From NCBI GenBank assembly GCA_014529385.2, contig CM043971.1:84168340-84232339 (forward strand): DNA of 64,000 nt, written 5' to 3'. Shown here in pieces: positions 1 through 11,900 of the stretch. A model generated the notes under the pieces. It had not been told where the DNA came from. It ran no database searches and saw only the letters and a list, made by a program, of their open reading frames with translations. Positions within the stretch are counted from its first letter, which is position 1; every line of letters starts with the position of its first letter. This DNA is from Adiantum capillus-veneris (lineage: Eukaryota; Streptophyta; Polypodiopsida; Polypodiales; Pteridaceae). A program made the position numbers and the translations under genes.

Positions 1-62
1 AAGGGTCTATGGACTTGGTGAGGTTGTTGTTGCGTAGGGAACACGGTGTCTGTAATCTGGAT

Positions 63-635
63 CTACCTAGGTGCTGGTTCTAGATCCCTTTGGGTATCTT
101 CTACCAAACTCCTTAATTGCTTGACTCGCTCGATCTCCTCTGTAGGGTTTGGATAAGTTCTTATCTTCTTCTTGGATCCCTGCCATTGTGGCTCATGAAG
201 ATCTTCCTCGTTGGTTTCTATCTTAGTGGTCGTTTTGGTCTCCATGGTTTCACCTGAATTAGAATCCTCTTCAGCGTCGTTCATATATACGGGGTCATCA
301 CCAGTCCCTATGTTGGTCTTTGAACTGGGGTCTGACTTCGCTGCTTTTTGCGATCTCTTCCTTCGTGTTTTCTTCTTTTTCTGAGATTGGGCAATTGATG
401 CCGTGTCTCTTTCCTCAAGAATATAATTTTGTTTTTGGAGCAACGATCGTGTGAGTACGTTTACTGGTACCATAGGTGTACTTGGTGATGGCTCATCGGT
501 AACTTCAATCAAGTTTAATGGCTTGATCTTCGGTGCATTTGGATTATTTGGACATTGGGCAATCAAATGATCTATGCCACATCGATTACACATGAGTATT
601 GGCATTGTAGATGTGCTCGCTTGATTGGTTTGCAT
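63..635 (-). pseudogene. Gag-like zinc-knuckle fragment of a retroelement
   Basis: An open frame of 190 codons begins with a short Ser/Thr-rich stretch and then a CCHC-like motif (residues 16-28, CNRCGIDHLIAQC; spacing C-X2-C-X3-H-X4-C, one residue shorter than the usual gag knuckle). A Pro-rich linker follows, then a very basic Lys/Arg patch near residues 86-100, then an acidic Glu/Asp/Thr-rich tail. A knuckle followed by a basic patch suggests a retrotransposon nucleocapsid relic, but no capsid domain lies upstream and no protease follows within the visible sequence. It could also be part of a plant CCHC protein. The assignment is inference from motif and composition only. Confidence 0.35.
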
Positions 636-816
636 TAGTGTGGCATTCTTTGTAGCCTAATAGGACACTCGGCTACACTTGGGAGCAAATCGGGAGAATT
701 TAAAGTGTAATGTCACCTACAAATTTTAAACAGTTACCTCTAAATATTAAATTAGAAGGTTAAAAAAATCTACAAGACATGAAGGGATTTAGTATTTGAA
801 GATTTATTGGGCACGA
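636..816. other. Non-coding spacer
   Basis: AT-rich sequence with no reading frame, motif or repeat that I can recognise. Confidence 0.5.
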
Positions 817-829
817 GGGGGGGGGGGGG

Positions 830-870
<41 letters not shown>
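817..870 (+). repeat. Poly-G plus (GA)n microsatellite
   Basis: A run of about 16 G residues leads directly into an uninterrupted GA dinucleotide tract. It marks the left edge of the local cluster of GA tracts and GGA-rich sequence. Confidence 0.95.
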
Positions 871-874
<4 letters not shown>

Positions 875-992
875 ATATTTATTTCTCCTCCTCCTCCTCA
901 TTCTCTCTACGTTGTTTGTAGTTGTTTAATTATCTCCCCAATTTTAACCGTGTTTGTAGTTGTTTAATTCTCTCTCCAATTAAACATAGACA

Positions 993-1000
993 AGGAGGAG

Positions 1001-1050
<50 letters not shown>
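993..1050 (+). repeat. GGA-rich and (GA)n microsatellite
   Basis: GGAGGAGGAG followed by a long GA tract. The sequence just after it (from 1047) repeats that following the first GA tract (from 868), so a unit of roughly 180 bp appears to be partly duplicated in tandem. Confidence 0.85.
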
Positions 1051-1051
<1 letters not shown>

Positions 1052-1226
1052 TTAATATTTATATTTGCCTCCTCCTCCTTCTCTCTAGGTTGTTTGTAGT
1101 TGTTTAATTGTCTCTCCAATCAAACAACTACGAACAATGTTTAATTGGATAGAGAATTAAACAACTACAAACAACCTAGAGAGAAGGAGGAGGAGGAGGA
1201 GGAGGAGAATATAAATATTAATCTCT
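1047..1226. repeat. Foldback / inverted-repeat element
   Basis: The left arm (about 1047-1122) reads AGAGATTAATATTTATATTT, then a CCT-rich stretch, CTCTCTAGGTTG and TTTGTAGTTG. The right arm (about 1138-1226) is its near-perfect reverse complement, ending in AAATATTAATCTCT. The loop is under 20 bp. The two arms differ mainly in the number of GGA triplets. A (TG)n tract abuts the right end at 1229-1250. No coding capacity. It may be a MITE-like foldback or a microsatellite-driven palindrome; no target duplication was identified. Confidence 0.7.
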
Positions 1227-1250
1227 ATGTGTGTGTGTGTGTGTGTGTGT

Positions 1251-1767
1251 TCTCTTTAATAGCTATAAAGAACTCCTAGATCTATTGAATAAGGGTTAGA
1301 AAATCCTACGTAATGAATGATAACGTGCCAAGCTTGATATTAAAGGAATATTTGCCGCCTTTGGCATGTTTTTTTCTTTTTGAGAATCCATAGAAAGATG
1401 TTGTGAATCATGTTTTTTGAAATGCAAGAGAGTATACATATAGAAAAATAGAATCTATATAATTTTCCACCTTGGTAGTTGTAAAAACAGAAGACTTGCA
1501 TTTTCTAGCCACAACAATCATGGGTCACATACTACTACCACTAAAACAATTAGTGGTAGGGGGAATCTTCTCCATAATTTTGTATGGAACTCAACATGTA
1601 AAATTCAAGATAAAGTGCTGATATTGTAACTTTTAATGTCTCCTCACATAATCACTCATAATAGCTTAGCATAGCTTAGTATTTAGCATGGTAGAGGAGA
1701 TGAGCATGCATTGGAGCTTGGCTCTTGGTTGGATTTGAATCACAAAGCCAAGAGTTGTTGGTGTAGG
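1251..1767. other. Non-coding flank of element G1
   Basis: No gene seen. The last part (about 1700-1767) shares a recognisable stretch around CTTGGTTGGAT and GCCAAGAGT with 28247-28295 elsewhere in the window, so it is probably an older dispersed repeat. Confidence 0.4.
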
Positions 1768-2390
1768 TGTAACAGACTTGGACACTCCAAGTCGAGATTC
1801 TACCACGACACCACAAATAATCACTTCAAACAGTTCATAGTTCACAATTGATTCGACACTGGCCTGGCGGCCCCCTGGCGGAGTTCCATGCCTAGAGATA
1901 TTGACCCCAAAGACTGGTGCCCCTTTCGGTATTTCGTTTTGTATTAATCCGTGTTCAAAGTACAAGAGTGCAGGCAAGCGCTCACACTCAGAATCTGTGT
2001 CCAGATGCTCTCACTTATGAGAGGCCTACCTGCTTATTTGAATATTAGAAGGGATGCTAAAAGCAGAGCCAAAAAGCTAAAAATCAAAAGCTCTTCATAA
2101 AGTAAAAAGGGGCTTCTCAATCCATAATTGGCCAAAATAAAGCAAAGCTTTTTAATAATAAAACCTCTCTCTCTTTCTAACTCCTTGCATAGATAATCCT
2201 ACGCTGTCAAAAGCTGCCCACGCAAAACGCAAAATCCCTCGCTCAGCCAATCCGTACAACTCCGTGAATTGTGAAAAGTGTTGTATAGCATGCCACATCA
2301 TCAATTTGCGTAAGATGCAGCCGCATCCAAATTTTCTTACGCCAAGGCTGTGTGTGTGTATTGGGCACACCACGTTACTGGGTTGTGACA
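1768..2390 (-). repeat. G1 3' LTR
   Basis: 623 bp with TG...CA ends (TGTCACAACC at the 5' end on the minus strand, ...GTTACA at the 3' end). It matches the copy at 8019-8601 along its length with many substitutions and small indels, so the insertion is old. Confidence 0.85.
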
Positions 2391-2406
2391 TACCCCCCTC
2401 TTGAAA
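2391..2406 (-). other. G1 polypurine tract
   Basis: On the minus strand the sequence just upstream of the 3' LTR is CTTTCAAGAGGGGGGTA, a purine run ending two bases from the LTR TG. This is the expected plus-strand priming site for DNA synthesis. Confidence 0.8.
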
Positions 2407-2989
2407 GCATTGTAATTGCCCTCGATTACGCCTACAAAAAAGACAGAAGCCATAAATTGACTTATTAGTAGACATTGAATGTTAGTACCGATGCACTAGG
2501 AACACACATCTAGTACATGTACCAATCGACAGTTACATCACATGAAATCACAAGACATCACTTGAAATCATAGGACATCACATGCAAAATCACATTCAGC
2601 ATTCGTTTGGATCTTAGACCTTGGTTTATCGGCAATGCGATTAGCAACCACATCTAGATCCACTGAGGACCTCGTAGAAGCCCGATTGACTAACCCCTAT
2701 TGCAACCATGTCTATTCGAGATCATTTAGACCAAAATGTTGTAGCCATTTTTTCTATCAGTTTGTGCACTTAAACAAGTCAAGAACAAATTAGTTTCATA
2801 TTTTCTAGTACTCCATTTCATAAAGTCATACAGTAGGATACTGTCATCTCTCAGTATCCCTGAAGCTCAAAGAGACATCAGTGACTCTAGTATTCAAAAA
2901 ATGAGGCATCTGTTGAGAAAGGAGTGGAGTAAATCCCCTCTTGTGCAACCACTGCACCAGATCTCCGGCCAAGCTGAATTTCATTTGGA

Positions 2990-4560
2990 GTAGACTATGC
3001 TAAACCAAGCAGCTTCAAGGTAAATTTTCACAATCTGAGGAGTATCTGCTAGGTCCTCCTCCTCCATCCACTTTGCATCCAATGCAGGATAGTTCTTGAA
3101 TTTAACCACGAGCCACATTCTCACTTTACCCTAATTCTTTTTGTCCTTATGTGCCCAATATCTGTTCAAAAACAAGCATCTCCTTGTTTTCTTCCACTTT
3201 GGGTTGCTCATCAGGCTCCCCATCTTCAGGCACATCACCTTTAAAAGGTTTCAAGAGACTCACATGAAATGCATTGTGAGTGATACTCCAAGTGTCAAGC
3301 AGTTTCAATCGACAGGAGACATTATTGATCATTTTGGAGATCTGGAAAGGTCCGTAGTATCTTATACTAAGCTTTGCAAAAAGCCTCTCCTTTCCCTTCT
3401 TCTTTCTCAGGCGTGCCTTTTCAAAACGTAGAGCACCCAACCATCCTCCTTCAGTTCCAGATCATGGCAATAACAATCCACTACTTTTTTCTATCTTTCT
3501 TGAAATTTTTGCAAAGCCTCACGGACCTTGTCAAAAGCCATGTCTAAGTCGCGTGTGTACTCATCAGCTTCAAAAAACTTATCTTTCGTGCTTAGGAAGG
3601 GTGGAACCTTCACAGCACCTTCAATAATCTCAAATGGCGCCTTCCCTGTCGAAGAGTGTATCGTGTTATTGTAGGCAAATTTCACCAAAGGTAGATACTT
3701 TTCCCATCGAGTCTTCTATTCCGAGATATAAGACTTCAATAAATCTAAAAACATTGAATTGGCAATCTCAAATTGCATGTCAATCTGCGGGTGGAAAGAT
3801 GACAATAACTGCAACCGCGTGCCAAGTTCTCCCAATTTGCCTCCCAAAATAAACTTGTAAATTTGGGGTTCCTGTTGGAGACAATCGTCTTGGCATGCCA
3901 TGTAATCTAAAAATCTGGGCCACAAACAGTCTCGCTAAGTGATCTGGCTTGATTGTTTTCTTCACTGGAATGAAATGAGCCTGCTTGCTAAATCTGTCAA
4001 TAACAATGCAGATACCATTGTGACCACTCTATGTTCTCGGGAGATCAAAAATGAAATCCATTGCAATACTTTCCCAGGGGCGGGTGGGTATGGGTAAAGG
4101 CTGTAACAATCCCTATGCTTTATGTATGTCAAACTTGACCTTCTGTCATACCAAGAAACTGCACACTTAAGTCTTAGCCAAACGAAATATCTCTCTACCC
4201 CTTTCAAGGTGGTAGCAATGTTGTGGTTGACCCGTAAAAGGTGGGCACTGGCATTTTCTCCTAACCTTTTCCCTCAACGGCTCTGTAACGCACAACATGG
4301 TTTTTCTCATCAAGTAGCCATCTCGAATGGAATATCCCGCTATTGTTTCCCCATCCTGTATCCATTTAAATCTATCTACAAAATTTGTATCTGTGGCATA
4401 CTGATCAACCATATCCTCAAAGCTCCTATGGTGTATCGCATAAGTAGCCAGAACCAATGGCTTTCGAGACAAAGCATCTACGACCACATTCTTCTGTCCC
4501 TGCAAATGGACAATCTGGAAGTGAAACTGTGACAAGATGTTCGCCCACCACATCTGCTTT
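2990..4560 (-). pseudogene. G1 integrase and chromodomain, broken
   Basis: Fragments in several frames cover the RNase H tail (FQIVHLQGQKN...DALSRKP, near 4440-4510), the integrase zinc-binding region, the catalytic core (FAYNNTIHSSTGKAPFEIIE, 3620-3690) and the C-terminal region (ITHNAFHVSLLKPFKG, near 3230-3290). Beyond that, about 3000-3120, a chromodomain-like stretch is visible (VVKFKNYPALDAKWMEEEDL). This order is that of plant chromoviruses, where the chromodomain is thought to direct integration to particular chromatin. Multiple frameshifts are present. Confidence 0.8.
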
Positions 4561-5642
4561 TCTGATAGCTGCTTTTGTGATAAGAAGTAGCGTAAACTCT
4601 AATGGTCTATAAAGACAGTAAAATCCACTCCAAGTAGGTACTGCCGCTACTGAGTAAGAGCATGGATAACCGCCAAAAGCTCTTTCTCATAAATTTGTGC
4701 TGTCAATTCCGGCCTTGAGAACAATCGGCTCGTAAGCAATGACATGGCCCTCTTGCATTAAGACCGCACCCAAACTATGACCACAAGAATCACAATATAC
4801 TTTAAATGACTTCTGCAAGTCCGACAAAGTCAAAACTGTTCCTATAATCAATTTCTCTTTCAATGTATGAAAGGCAGTCACCTTTGTGGGTCCCCACAAG
4901 AAAGGGACTCCTTTCTATGTCAAAACATGCAAGGGGAAGCAACCCCTACAAACTTTCTAATGAACCTCTTGTAGTATGTGCACAATCCCAAGAATCTTCT
5001 AATTTCATGGAAATTCTTCAAATTGGGCCAATCACAGATAGTCTCTATCTTTTCCGGATCCATCTACACTCCTGCTGCTCCTAACACAATGTGTCCCAAA
5101 AAGTGTATCTTCAGTAGGAAAAAATCACTTTTCTTTGCATTAATCACCAACTTGTGATCTCGTAATGCCTGAAAGACTTGAAGCAAATGATCTCTGTGTT
5201 CTACCTCATCCTTGGAGAAAACAATGATGTCGTCGAAGAAAGTTCCAATGAATAGTTTGTACTCTCTAAAATTCCTGTCCATCATCCGGTTAAATGTCGC
5301 AAGAGCATTGGTTAAGCCAAACGGCATCACCAAAACCTCAAATAACCCAAAAGTCATCCGAAAGGCTGTCTTGTAGACATCTCCCCGTGCGATTCGGATC
5401 TGATGATATCCATTTTTCAACTCGATCCTGTTAAAGCACGAGGATCCGTCTAATTTGTCAAGTATATCATCGATCCTAGGAATCGAAAATATGTTCTTGA
5501 TGGTGATTTTGTTGAGAGCTCTATAATCGATGCACATTCTCCAAGATCCGTCTTTCTTCAAAACCAACAACACTTGAGAGTAGTACGATGAAGTACTAGG
5601 TTGGAAAAGACCCTTTTCTAAGGGTTCTTTCACTTGGTTCAT
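4561..5642 (-). pseudogene. G1 reverse transcriptase and RNase H, broken
   Basis: The RT portion (5064-5642) is a 192-codon open stretch. It contains the fingers/palm block (VLKKDGSWRMCIDYRALN), the MPFGLTNA motif and the active-site block FFDDIIVFSKD, where the usual YxDD is FFDD. The frame is lost near 5064. RNase H remains further along (4687-4899, KVYCDSCGHSLGAVLMQ). A TAG stop separates the RT part from the protease frame, and the two are otherwise in the same phase. Confidence 0.85.
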
Positions 5643-5654
5643 AATTTCTTTGTT

Positions 5655-6380
5655 CTAGGCTCGGCTCACACGGTAAGGTGCCTGGTTTGGTGGTGTGCTT
5701 CTAGGTATCAGATCAATAGTATGATCTTCAGCATGAGTGGGTGGTAACTTGCCGGGCAGGCCCTCTGAGAAGCAAGGGGCATGAGAGTGGAGAAAATCTT
5801 GGCGTTCTTTATCAAGTTCAGACATATTGGCCCTATCCTCATCACTCAACTCTTTCAAAAACATTGAGTAAACAAACAAACTGGATTTCATTAATTTAGA
5901 AATGGCCGAAGCCGATACAATAGAAACAGACTCACCCTTAAGTTTTATATCGAGTACAATGTTTTTTCCCTTATCTGTGGTCAATGTCGCTTTTCTCGCC
6001 CGATAGTCAACCATGCTGTTGTTCTTGTGGTACCAAGGAATTCCTAAGAGAACATCACAACCTTCCAAAGGCATTATGTAAAAGTCCTCAGGCCCCAAAT
6101 ACCCCTGGAAATGAAACCGAAGTTTGCCAATGATAGGTGTAATGGCTACGTCCCTATCGGGTGCTGCTAGAACTGCCTCTGCTAGTGGTCCCATCAGACT
6201 GGGAGTGATCTCGAGCCGCGTCGCCAATTTTGATGAAATGAAGTTGGCCTTGGCTCCTCCATCAAAGAAGATCAGGGCTTCTTGGTCTTTCAGTTTGCCC
6301 CAAGCTTGGCAAAGTTTTGTACTCTCGTCCATCGTGTTGGGATCGGTACCCACGCAATCTGGAACCAGTCCAATTTTCAT
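5655..6380 (-). pseudogene. G1 aspartic protease and linker to RT
   Basis: The retropepsin-like active site is LIFFDGGAKANFIS (D-G-G-A in place of the common D-S/T-G-A), followed by the flap and the hydrophobic ILG-like block CDVLLGIPWYHKNNS. The C-terminal part leads towards RT (HTIDLIPRSTPPNQAPYRVS) and ends at a TAG about 12 bp before the next open stretch. Confidence 0.82.
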
Positions 6381-7957
6381 CTTGCCTTTTCTTCCATGTT
6401 TCTTAGCTGCTCTTGAAGTCTCACGCCTATTGTCGTCCTTGTCATTGTGTTCTTTGTGTGCCTTTTTAGGGCACTTTGCGGAGATACGCCCAGTTTCCCC
6501 ACATTCATAGCACTTCCCCTCCTTGATGTAGCGAGCCCTCTCTTGAGGAGTAAGCTTGGGTTGTGCATCCTTGTCTTTCTATTCTGGGTTGCTCTTGCTC
6601 TTTCTACTTTCATTTTTCAAAGTTTGTTCAGCTCTTTGCGTCATGATCTCATCTGTGAGGTAGGTCAGACTACTAGAGTGAATGGAAAAACCCCTTTTCG
6701 CATGACTCATCAACTCCTAAGTGGAAGTTGACTTTTGTTCTAAGCAGCAATCTCGGATCTCTGTAGGAAGACCCAAGGTAAACCACTCAATCTTTTCCTT
6801 GAACGATATCTTCTTAAATGAAGAGGGGGTAGAAAAGAGCTCCAAAATCTCTCGCAATAAGCGTCCATTGTATCCTTCTTAGTAATCTGAAGATGGTTCC
6901 AAGTGGTTCGTATGTCATGCTCATACTCTCGAGTCAACCAAGAAGAAATAAAAAGCCTTTTTGAATTTAAGCCATTAAATTGGCACTGTCTTGTTTAATA
7001 GAAGAGTGGACCACCAAGTTCAAGAATTCCCCTTAAAGTAAGAGGCAGCTCTCCGAATCTTAGAGTGCTCTGAGTAACGCCCTCCAGAGAAAGCTATGTC
7101 AAACTGTTGTACAAAAGACAAAGCCTTTGAAGCATCTCTATACCCAGAAAACGTGTTAAATTTAATTGACTGTCCACCTTCCTTAAACTCTCGGACTTTC
7201 TTTCTTTTATCTTCCAGAAAATCATACTGGTTGGCTTAAAAAAAATTCTTCTTCTTTGCGTAAAAGCTGCTGTCATCAGAGTCCGAAATGTTTGAAGACC
7301 AGTCCTCTGTAGAACTATCAATCACAAGGCAAGATTTAGGCTTCTTTGCCTTTTTCTTGTCCTTTTCAAAGCGTTGCTTTTTGCTTCGCTTTTTCCTTTT
7401 TTGTCTTCTTCGCTCGAGTCAGAAGAGCTAGAAGAACTCGAAGACATAGAAGAATAAGAAGAAAAGAACTGGGTATTCCTTCAAATCGAACACGCCTCTT
7501 TTGCTTTCTTGCCTTTTCAAATGTAGACTGACGACCCAAATAACTCGGGAAGTCAACGCCTTTCTTCTGCTTTTTGTCATGCTTTTTAGATTTTTTCTGC
7601 ACGTCAAAAAGCTGAGCAATTTGTGCATCAACCACCTCTTCTAATTCTTGCTCTGTATACTTCCTAGGAGTAGGAGTTTTCTTTAGAGCCGGTTTGAGGG
7701 GTGGCTCTGTGGTCTGCCGCTGCCACTACGCATGCACCTCATCCAAAGAAGTCTCGCTCATATATTTTACAAATTTTGGGTCCTTTGTAAAATTGAGCAT
7801 CATCTTTTTTGCGTTGCCAATCAATCGTTGACGCCAACTCTTTGAGCTCCACCCGAGTAGTCCGAGGTGGGCCGTACTCATCGCGTGAATCTTTGTTGTG
7901 ATCTCTCCCCACATCTCCGAATGCAAAGGAAGTTGATTGATCTTTTCCTGAAGCCAT
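6381..7957 (-). pseudogene. G1 gag, broken
   Basis: The probable start is at 7957 (MASGKDQSTSFAFGDVG), 49 bp inside the primer site. A capsid-like stretch survives at about 6850-6937 (TWNHLQITKKDTMDAYCERF). The nucleocapsid knuckle near 6478-6520 reads CYECGETGRISAKC, so the zinc-binding His of CCHC has become Arg. Lys/Ser-rich linkers in between lie in several frames. A functional gag is excluded by frameshifts and by the lost zinc ligand. Confidence 0.72.
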
Positions 7958-8005
7958 AAGTGCCTCAAAAAAGGATTGGATTTCTCATAGAGAGAAATTG
8001 GTTGT

Positions 8006-8017
8006 GCTCTGATACCA
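8006..8017 (-). other. G1 primer-binding site (tRNA-iMet)
   Basis: On the minus strand TGGTATCAGAGC, the classic complement to the 3' end of plant initiator tRNA-Met, sits one base after the 5' LTR. It fixes the LTR boundary and the element's orientation. Confidence 0.92.
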
Positions 8018-8018
8018 C

Positions 8019-8601
8019 TGTAATAGACTTGGACACTCCAAGTCGAGATTCTACCATGACAGCACAAATAATTCCTTCAAACAATTCAAAGTTCAGAATT
8101 GATTCGACACTGGCCCGGTGGAGTTCTGTGCCTAGAGATATTGGCCCCAAATATTGGTAGCCCTTTTAGTATTTCTTTTTGTATTAATCTGTGTTGAAAG
8201 TATAAGAGTGTAGGCAGTCACTCACACTTAGACTCTACGTGCAGATGCTCTCAGTTATGAGAGGCCTACCTGCTTATTTAAAGATCACAAGGGATGCTAA
8301 AAGCAGATCCAAAAAGTTGAAAATCAAAAGCTCTTCATAAAGCAAAAAGGGGTTTCTCTCTCAAGCCATACTTGGCCAAAAATAAAGCAAAGCTTTTAAA
8401 AAATAAAAGCTCTCTCTCTTTCTAACTCCTTGCGTGAAATAATCCCAGGATGTCAAAATCTGCCCATGCAAAACGCAAAAGCCCTCTCTCAGTCAGTCAG
8501 TACAGCTCCATGAATCGCAGAAAGTGTCGTACAACATGCCACATCATCATTTTTCGTAAGATGCAGCCGCAACCAAATTTTCTCATGCCAAGGCTATGTG
8601 C
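8019..8601 (-). repeat. G1 5' LTR, truncated at its outer end
   Basis: Collinear with the 3' LTR from its inner end (...ATTACA at 8019) to about 8601. It then switches to sequence belonging to G2. Roughly the first 30 bp of the LTR, including its TG terminus, are missing, which points to a deletion spanning the boundary. Confidence 0.83.
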
Positions 8602-8987
8602 ATTGTCAAGGTTTAGGTTATCCTTTAGTTGTATGCCTTGTATCCATCCAACATCTTCAAAAGGATAGTTCTTAAACTTAATAAGATACCGTTGGATAAT
8701 CTTACCGCCTCTCAATACCTTGTCTTCATGTCGGAGAATGGACTTGGACTGCAACACCTCTTCTTGGTCCTCGATCTTTGATGAGTCTTCAATAGTTGGT
8801 TCTTGAGGTGGCTCTCTTTTGTAAGGCTTTAGTAGGCTCACATGGAAAGCATTGTGTATGAGCCAATGACTGGGCAACCTGAGCTGATAGGCCATCTCAT
8901 TAATTGGTCTAAGAATCTAGAAGGGACCATAGTACCTTTTTGCTAACTTAGCATAATACTTTTGGTGTCCATTAGATTTCTTGCTCA
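8602..8987 (-). pseudogene. G2 chromovirus: chromodomain and integrase C-terminus
   Basis: A minus-strand frame reads IHNAFHVSLLKPYK, then an acidic linker, then a chromodomain: ILRHEDKVLRGGKIIQRYLI and KFKNYPFEDVGWIQG. This places the 3' end of a chromovirus pol. The frame runs on into the truncated G1 LTR, so its last residues are not native. The same family recurs as G4 at 29734-30186. Confidence 0.82.
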
Positions 8988-11900
8988 TCGTGTGCCTTAA
9001 TCAAGCCTTGGAAAATTTAAGCAAGACCCAATCATTTTCTTTAAAGTCTTGGCTCTTCTGTGCTTATCAGCAGTAGCCTTTTGCCTTTGCTATGAGATAG
9101 AGCATCCATAATCTTTTGGAAATATTCTTGTAGGTCTCGGCTATACTCATCTGCACAACAGTGAAGATCTTCCCGTGTACCTTAAGTAGCAGTGAAGATC
9201 TTCCCGTGCACCTTAAGAAGCAGGGGACTTTTGGATCTTCCCTTAATTACCTCGAAAGGTGCTTTTCCCATGGAGGTATGTACAATATTATTGTAGGCAT
9301 ACTCCACTAAGGGTAAGTACTTCTCCCATTGGGACCATTGATCTACTTCCGTTATGTAGGCTTTTAGTAGATCAAGAATTGTTAGGTTACCTATTCCACG
9401 TTGGCCATGCATTTGCGGGTGATAGGCCAAAGAGAAGTTTGGCCTTGTCCCTAAATTCTCAAAGAAACCCTTCCAGAAATTACTAGTCATTCTAGGATCT
9501 CTATTTGACACTATGGACATTGTCAAGCCATGGTACTTGAAGATATGTGATATGAAGAGGGTTTCCATTTTGATGGGCTTTGATAGTCTATTTGATAGGT
9601 ATAAAATGAGCTTGTTTGTTAAGCCTCTCTACTATCGTCCATTTTCTCCTATTCCCATGGATATCGTGTGACTTAATGAAGCCTTGGGAAATTTAAGCAA
9701 GACCCAATCATTTTCTTTAAAGGCTTGGGCTCTTCTGTGCTTATCAGGAGTAGCCTTTTGTCTTTGTTGTGAGATAGAGCATCCTTAATCTTTTGGAAAG
9801 ATTCTTATAGGTCTCGGCTATACTCATATGCAGCAGCGAAGATCTTCCCGTGTACCTTAAGTAGCAAGGAACTTTTGGATCTTCCCTCAATTACCTAAAA
9901 AGGTGCTTTTCCCGTGAAGGTATGTACAATATTATTGTAGGCATACTCCACTAAGGGTAAGTACTTCTCTCATTGGGGCCTTGATCTACTTCCGTTATGT
10001 AGGCTTTTAGTAGATCAAGAATTGTTAGGTTATCTATTTCATGTTGGCCATCTGTTTGTGGGTGATAGGCCAAAGAGAAGTTTGGCCTTGTCCCTAAATT
10101 CTCAAAGAAACGCTTCCAAAAATTAATGGTCATTCTAGGATCTCTATCCAACACTATGGACGTTGTCAAGCCATGGTACTTGAAGATTTCTGATATGAAG
10201 AGGGTTGCCATTTGATGGGCTTTGATAGTCTTTTTGAAAGGTTTAAAATGATCTTGATTGCTTGGCCTCTCTACTATCGTCCATATTCTTGTATTCCCAT
10301 GGATATCATGTGCATTAATCAAGCCTTGGGAAATTTAAGAAAGACCCAATCATTTTCTTTAAAGGCTTGGGCTCTTCAGTGATTATCAGGAGTATCCTTT
10401 TGCCTTTGCTATGAGATAGAGCATCCTTAATCTTTTGGAAAGATTCTTGTTGGTATCCGCTATACTCATCTGCAAACAACGAAGATCTTCCCGTGTACCT
10501 TAAGTAGAAGGGGACTTTTGGATCTTCCCTCAATTACCTTGAAAGGTGCTTTTCCCGTGGAGGTATGTACAATATTATTGTAGGCATACTCCACTAAGGG
10601 TAAGTAGTTCTCCCATTGGGACATTTGATCTACTTCCATTATGTAGGCTTTTAGTAGATGAAGAATTGTTAGGTTAGCTATTTCACGTTGGCCATCCGTT
10701 TGCGGGTGATAGGCCAAAGAGTAGTTCGGCCTTGTCCCTAAATTCTCAAAGAAACCCTTCCAAAAATTAATGGTCATTCTAGGATCTCTATCCGACACTA
10801 TGGACATTCGCAATCCATGGTACTTGAAGATTTGTGATATGAAGAGAGTTGCCATTTGATGGGCTTTGATAGTCTTTTTGATAGGTATAAAATGAGCTTG
10901 TTTGTGCTGAGCCTCTCTACTATCGTCCATATTCCCGTATTCCCATGGATATCGTGTGCATTAATCAAGCCTTAATTTAAGCAGGAACCAATCATTTTCT
11001 TTTAAGGCTTGGGCTCTTCTGTGCTTATCAGTAGTAGCCTTTTGCCTTTGATGTGAGATAGAGCATCCGTAATCTTTTGGAAAGATTCTTGTAGGTCTTG
11101 GCTATACTCATCTGCAGCAGCGAAGATCTTCCCGTGTACCTTAAGTAGTAGGGGACTTTTGGATCTTCCCTCAATTACCTCGAAACGTGCTTTTCCCGTG
11201 GAGGTATGTACAATATTATTGTAGGAATACTCCAATAAGGGTAATTAGTTCTCCCATTGGGACCTTTGATCTACTTCCATTATGTAGGCGTTTAGTAGAT
11301 CATGAATTTTTAAGTTAGCTATTTCACGTTGGCCATCGGTTTGCAGGTGATAGGCCAAAGAGAAGTTTGGCATTGTCCCTAAATTCTCAAGGAAACCCTT
11401 CCAAAAATTACTGGTCATTCTAGGATCTCTATCCGACACTATGGACATTGTCAGGCCATGGTACTTGAAGATTTGTGATATGAAGAGGGTTGCCATTTGA
11501 TGGGCTTTGATAATCTTTTTGATAGGTATAAAATGATCTTGTTTGCTGAGCCTCTCTACTATCGTCCATATTCCTGTATTCCCATGGATATCGTGTGCAT
11601 TAATCAAGCCTTGGGAAATTTAAGCAGGACCCAATCATTTTCTTTAAAGGCTTGGGATCTTCTGTGCTTATCAGCAGTAGCCTTTTGCCTTTGATGTGAG
11701 ATAGAGCATCCATAATATTTTGGAAAGATTCTTGTAGGTCTTGGCTATACTCATCTGCAGCAATGAAGATCTCCCCGTGTACCTTAAGTAGCAGGGGACT
11801 TTTGGATCTTCCCTCAATTACCTCGAAACATGCTTTTCCCGTGGAGGTATGTGCAATATTATTGTAGGCATACTCCAATAAGGGTAAGTAGTTCTCCCAT

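Larger units (their letters stand above)
1768..8601 (-). mobile_element. Ty3/gypsy chromovirus G1, decayed, 5' LTR truncated
   Basis: The element reads on the minus strand: 5' LTR (8601 to 8019), PBS (8017 to 8006), gag, protease, RT, RNase H, integrase, chromodomain, PPT, 3' LTR (2390 to 1768). The order protease-RT-RNase H-integrase with a chromodomain at the C-terminus, a primer site complementary to initiator tRNA-Met and short LTRs of about 0.6 kb are the known profile of plant chromoviruses. Several frameshifts and stops make it non-functional. About 30 bp are missing from the outer edge of its 5' LTR, where it abuts relic G2, so no target-site duplication can be read. Confidence 0.88.

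Noticed and set aside
3141-3431. Plus-strand frame opposite the G1 integrase
   Set aside because: Shadow of the conserved minus-strand integrase C-terminal coding sequence.
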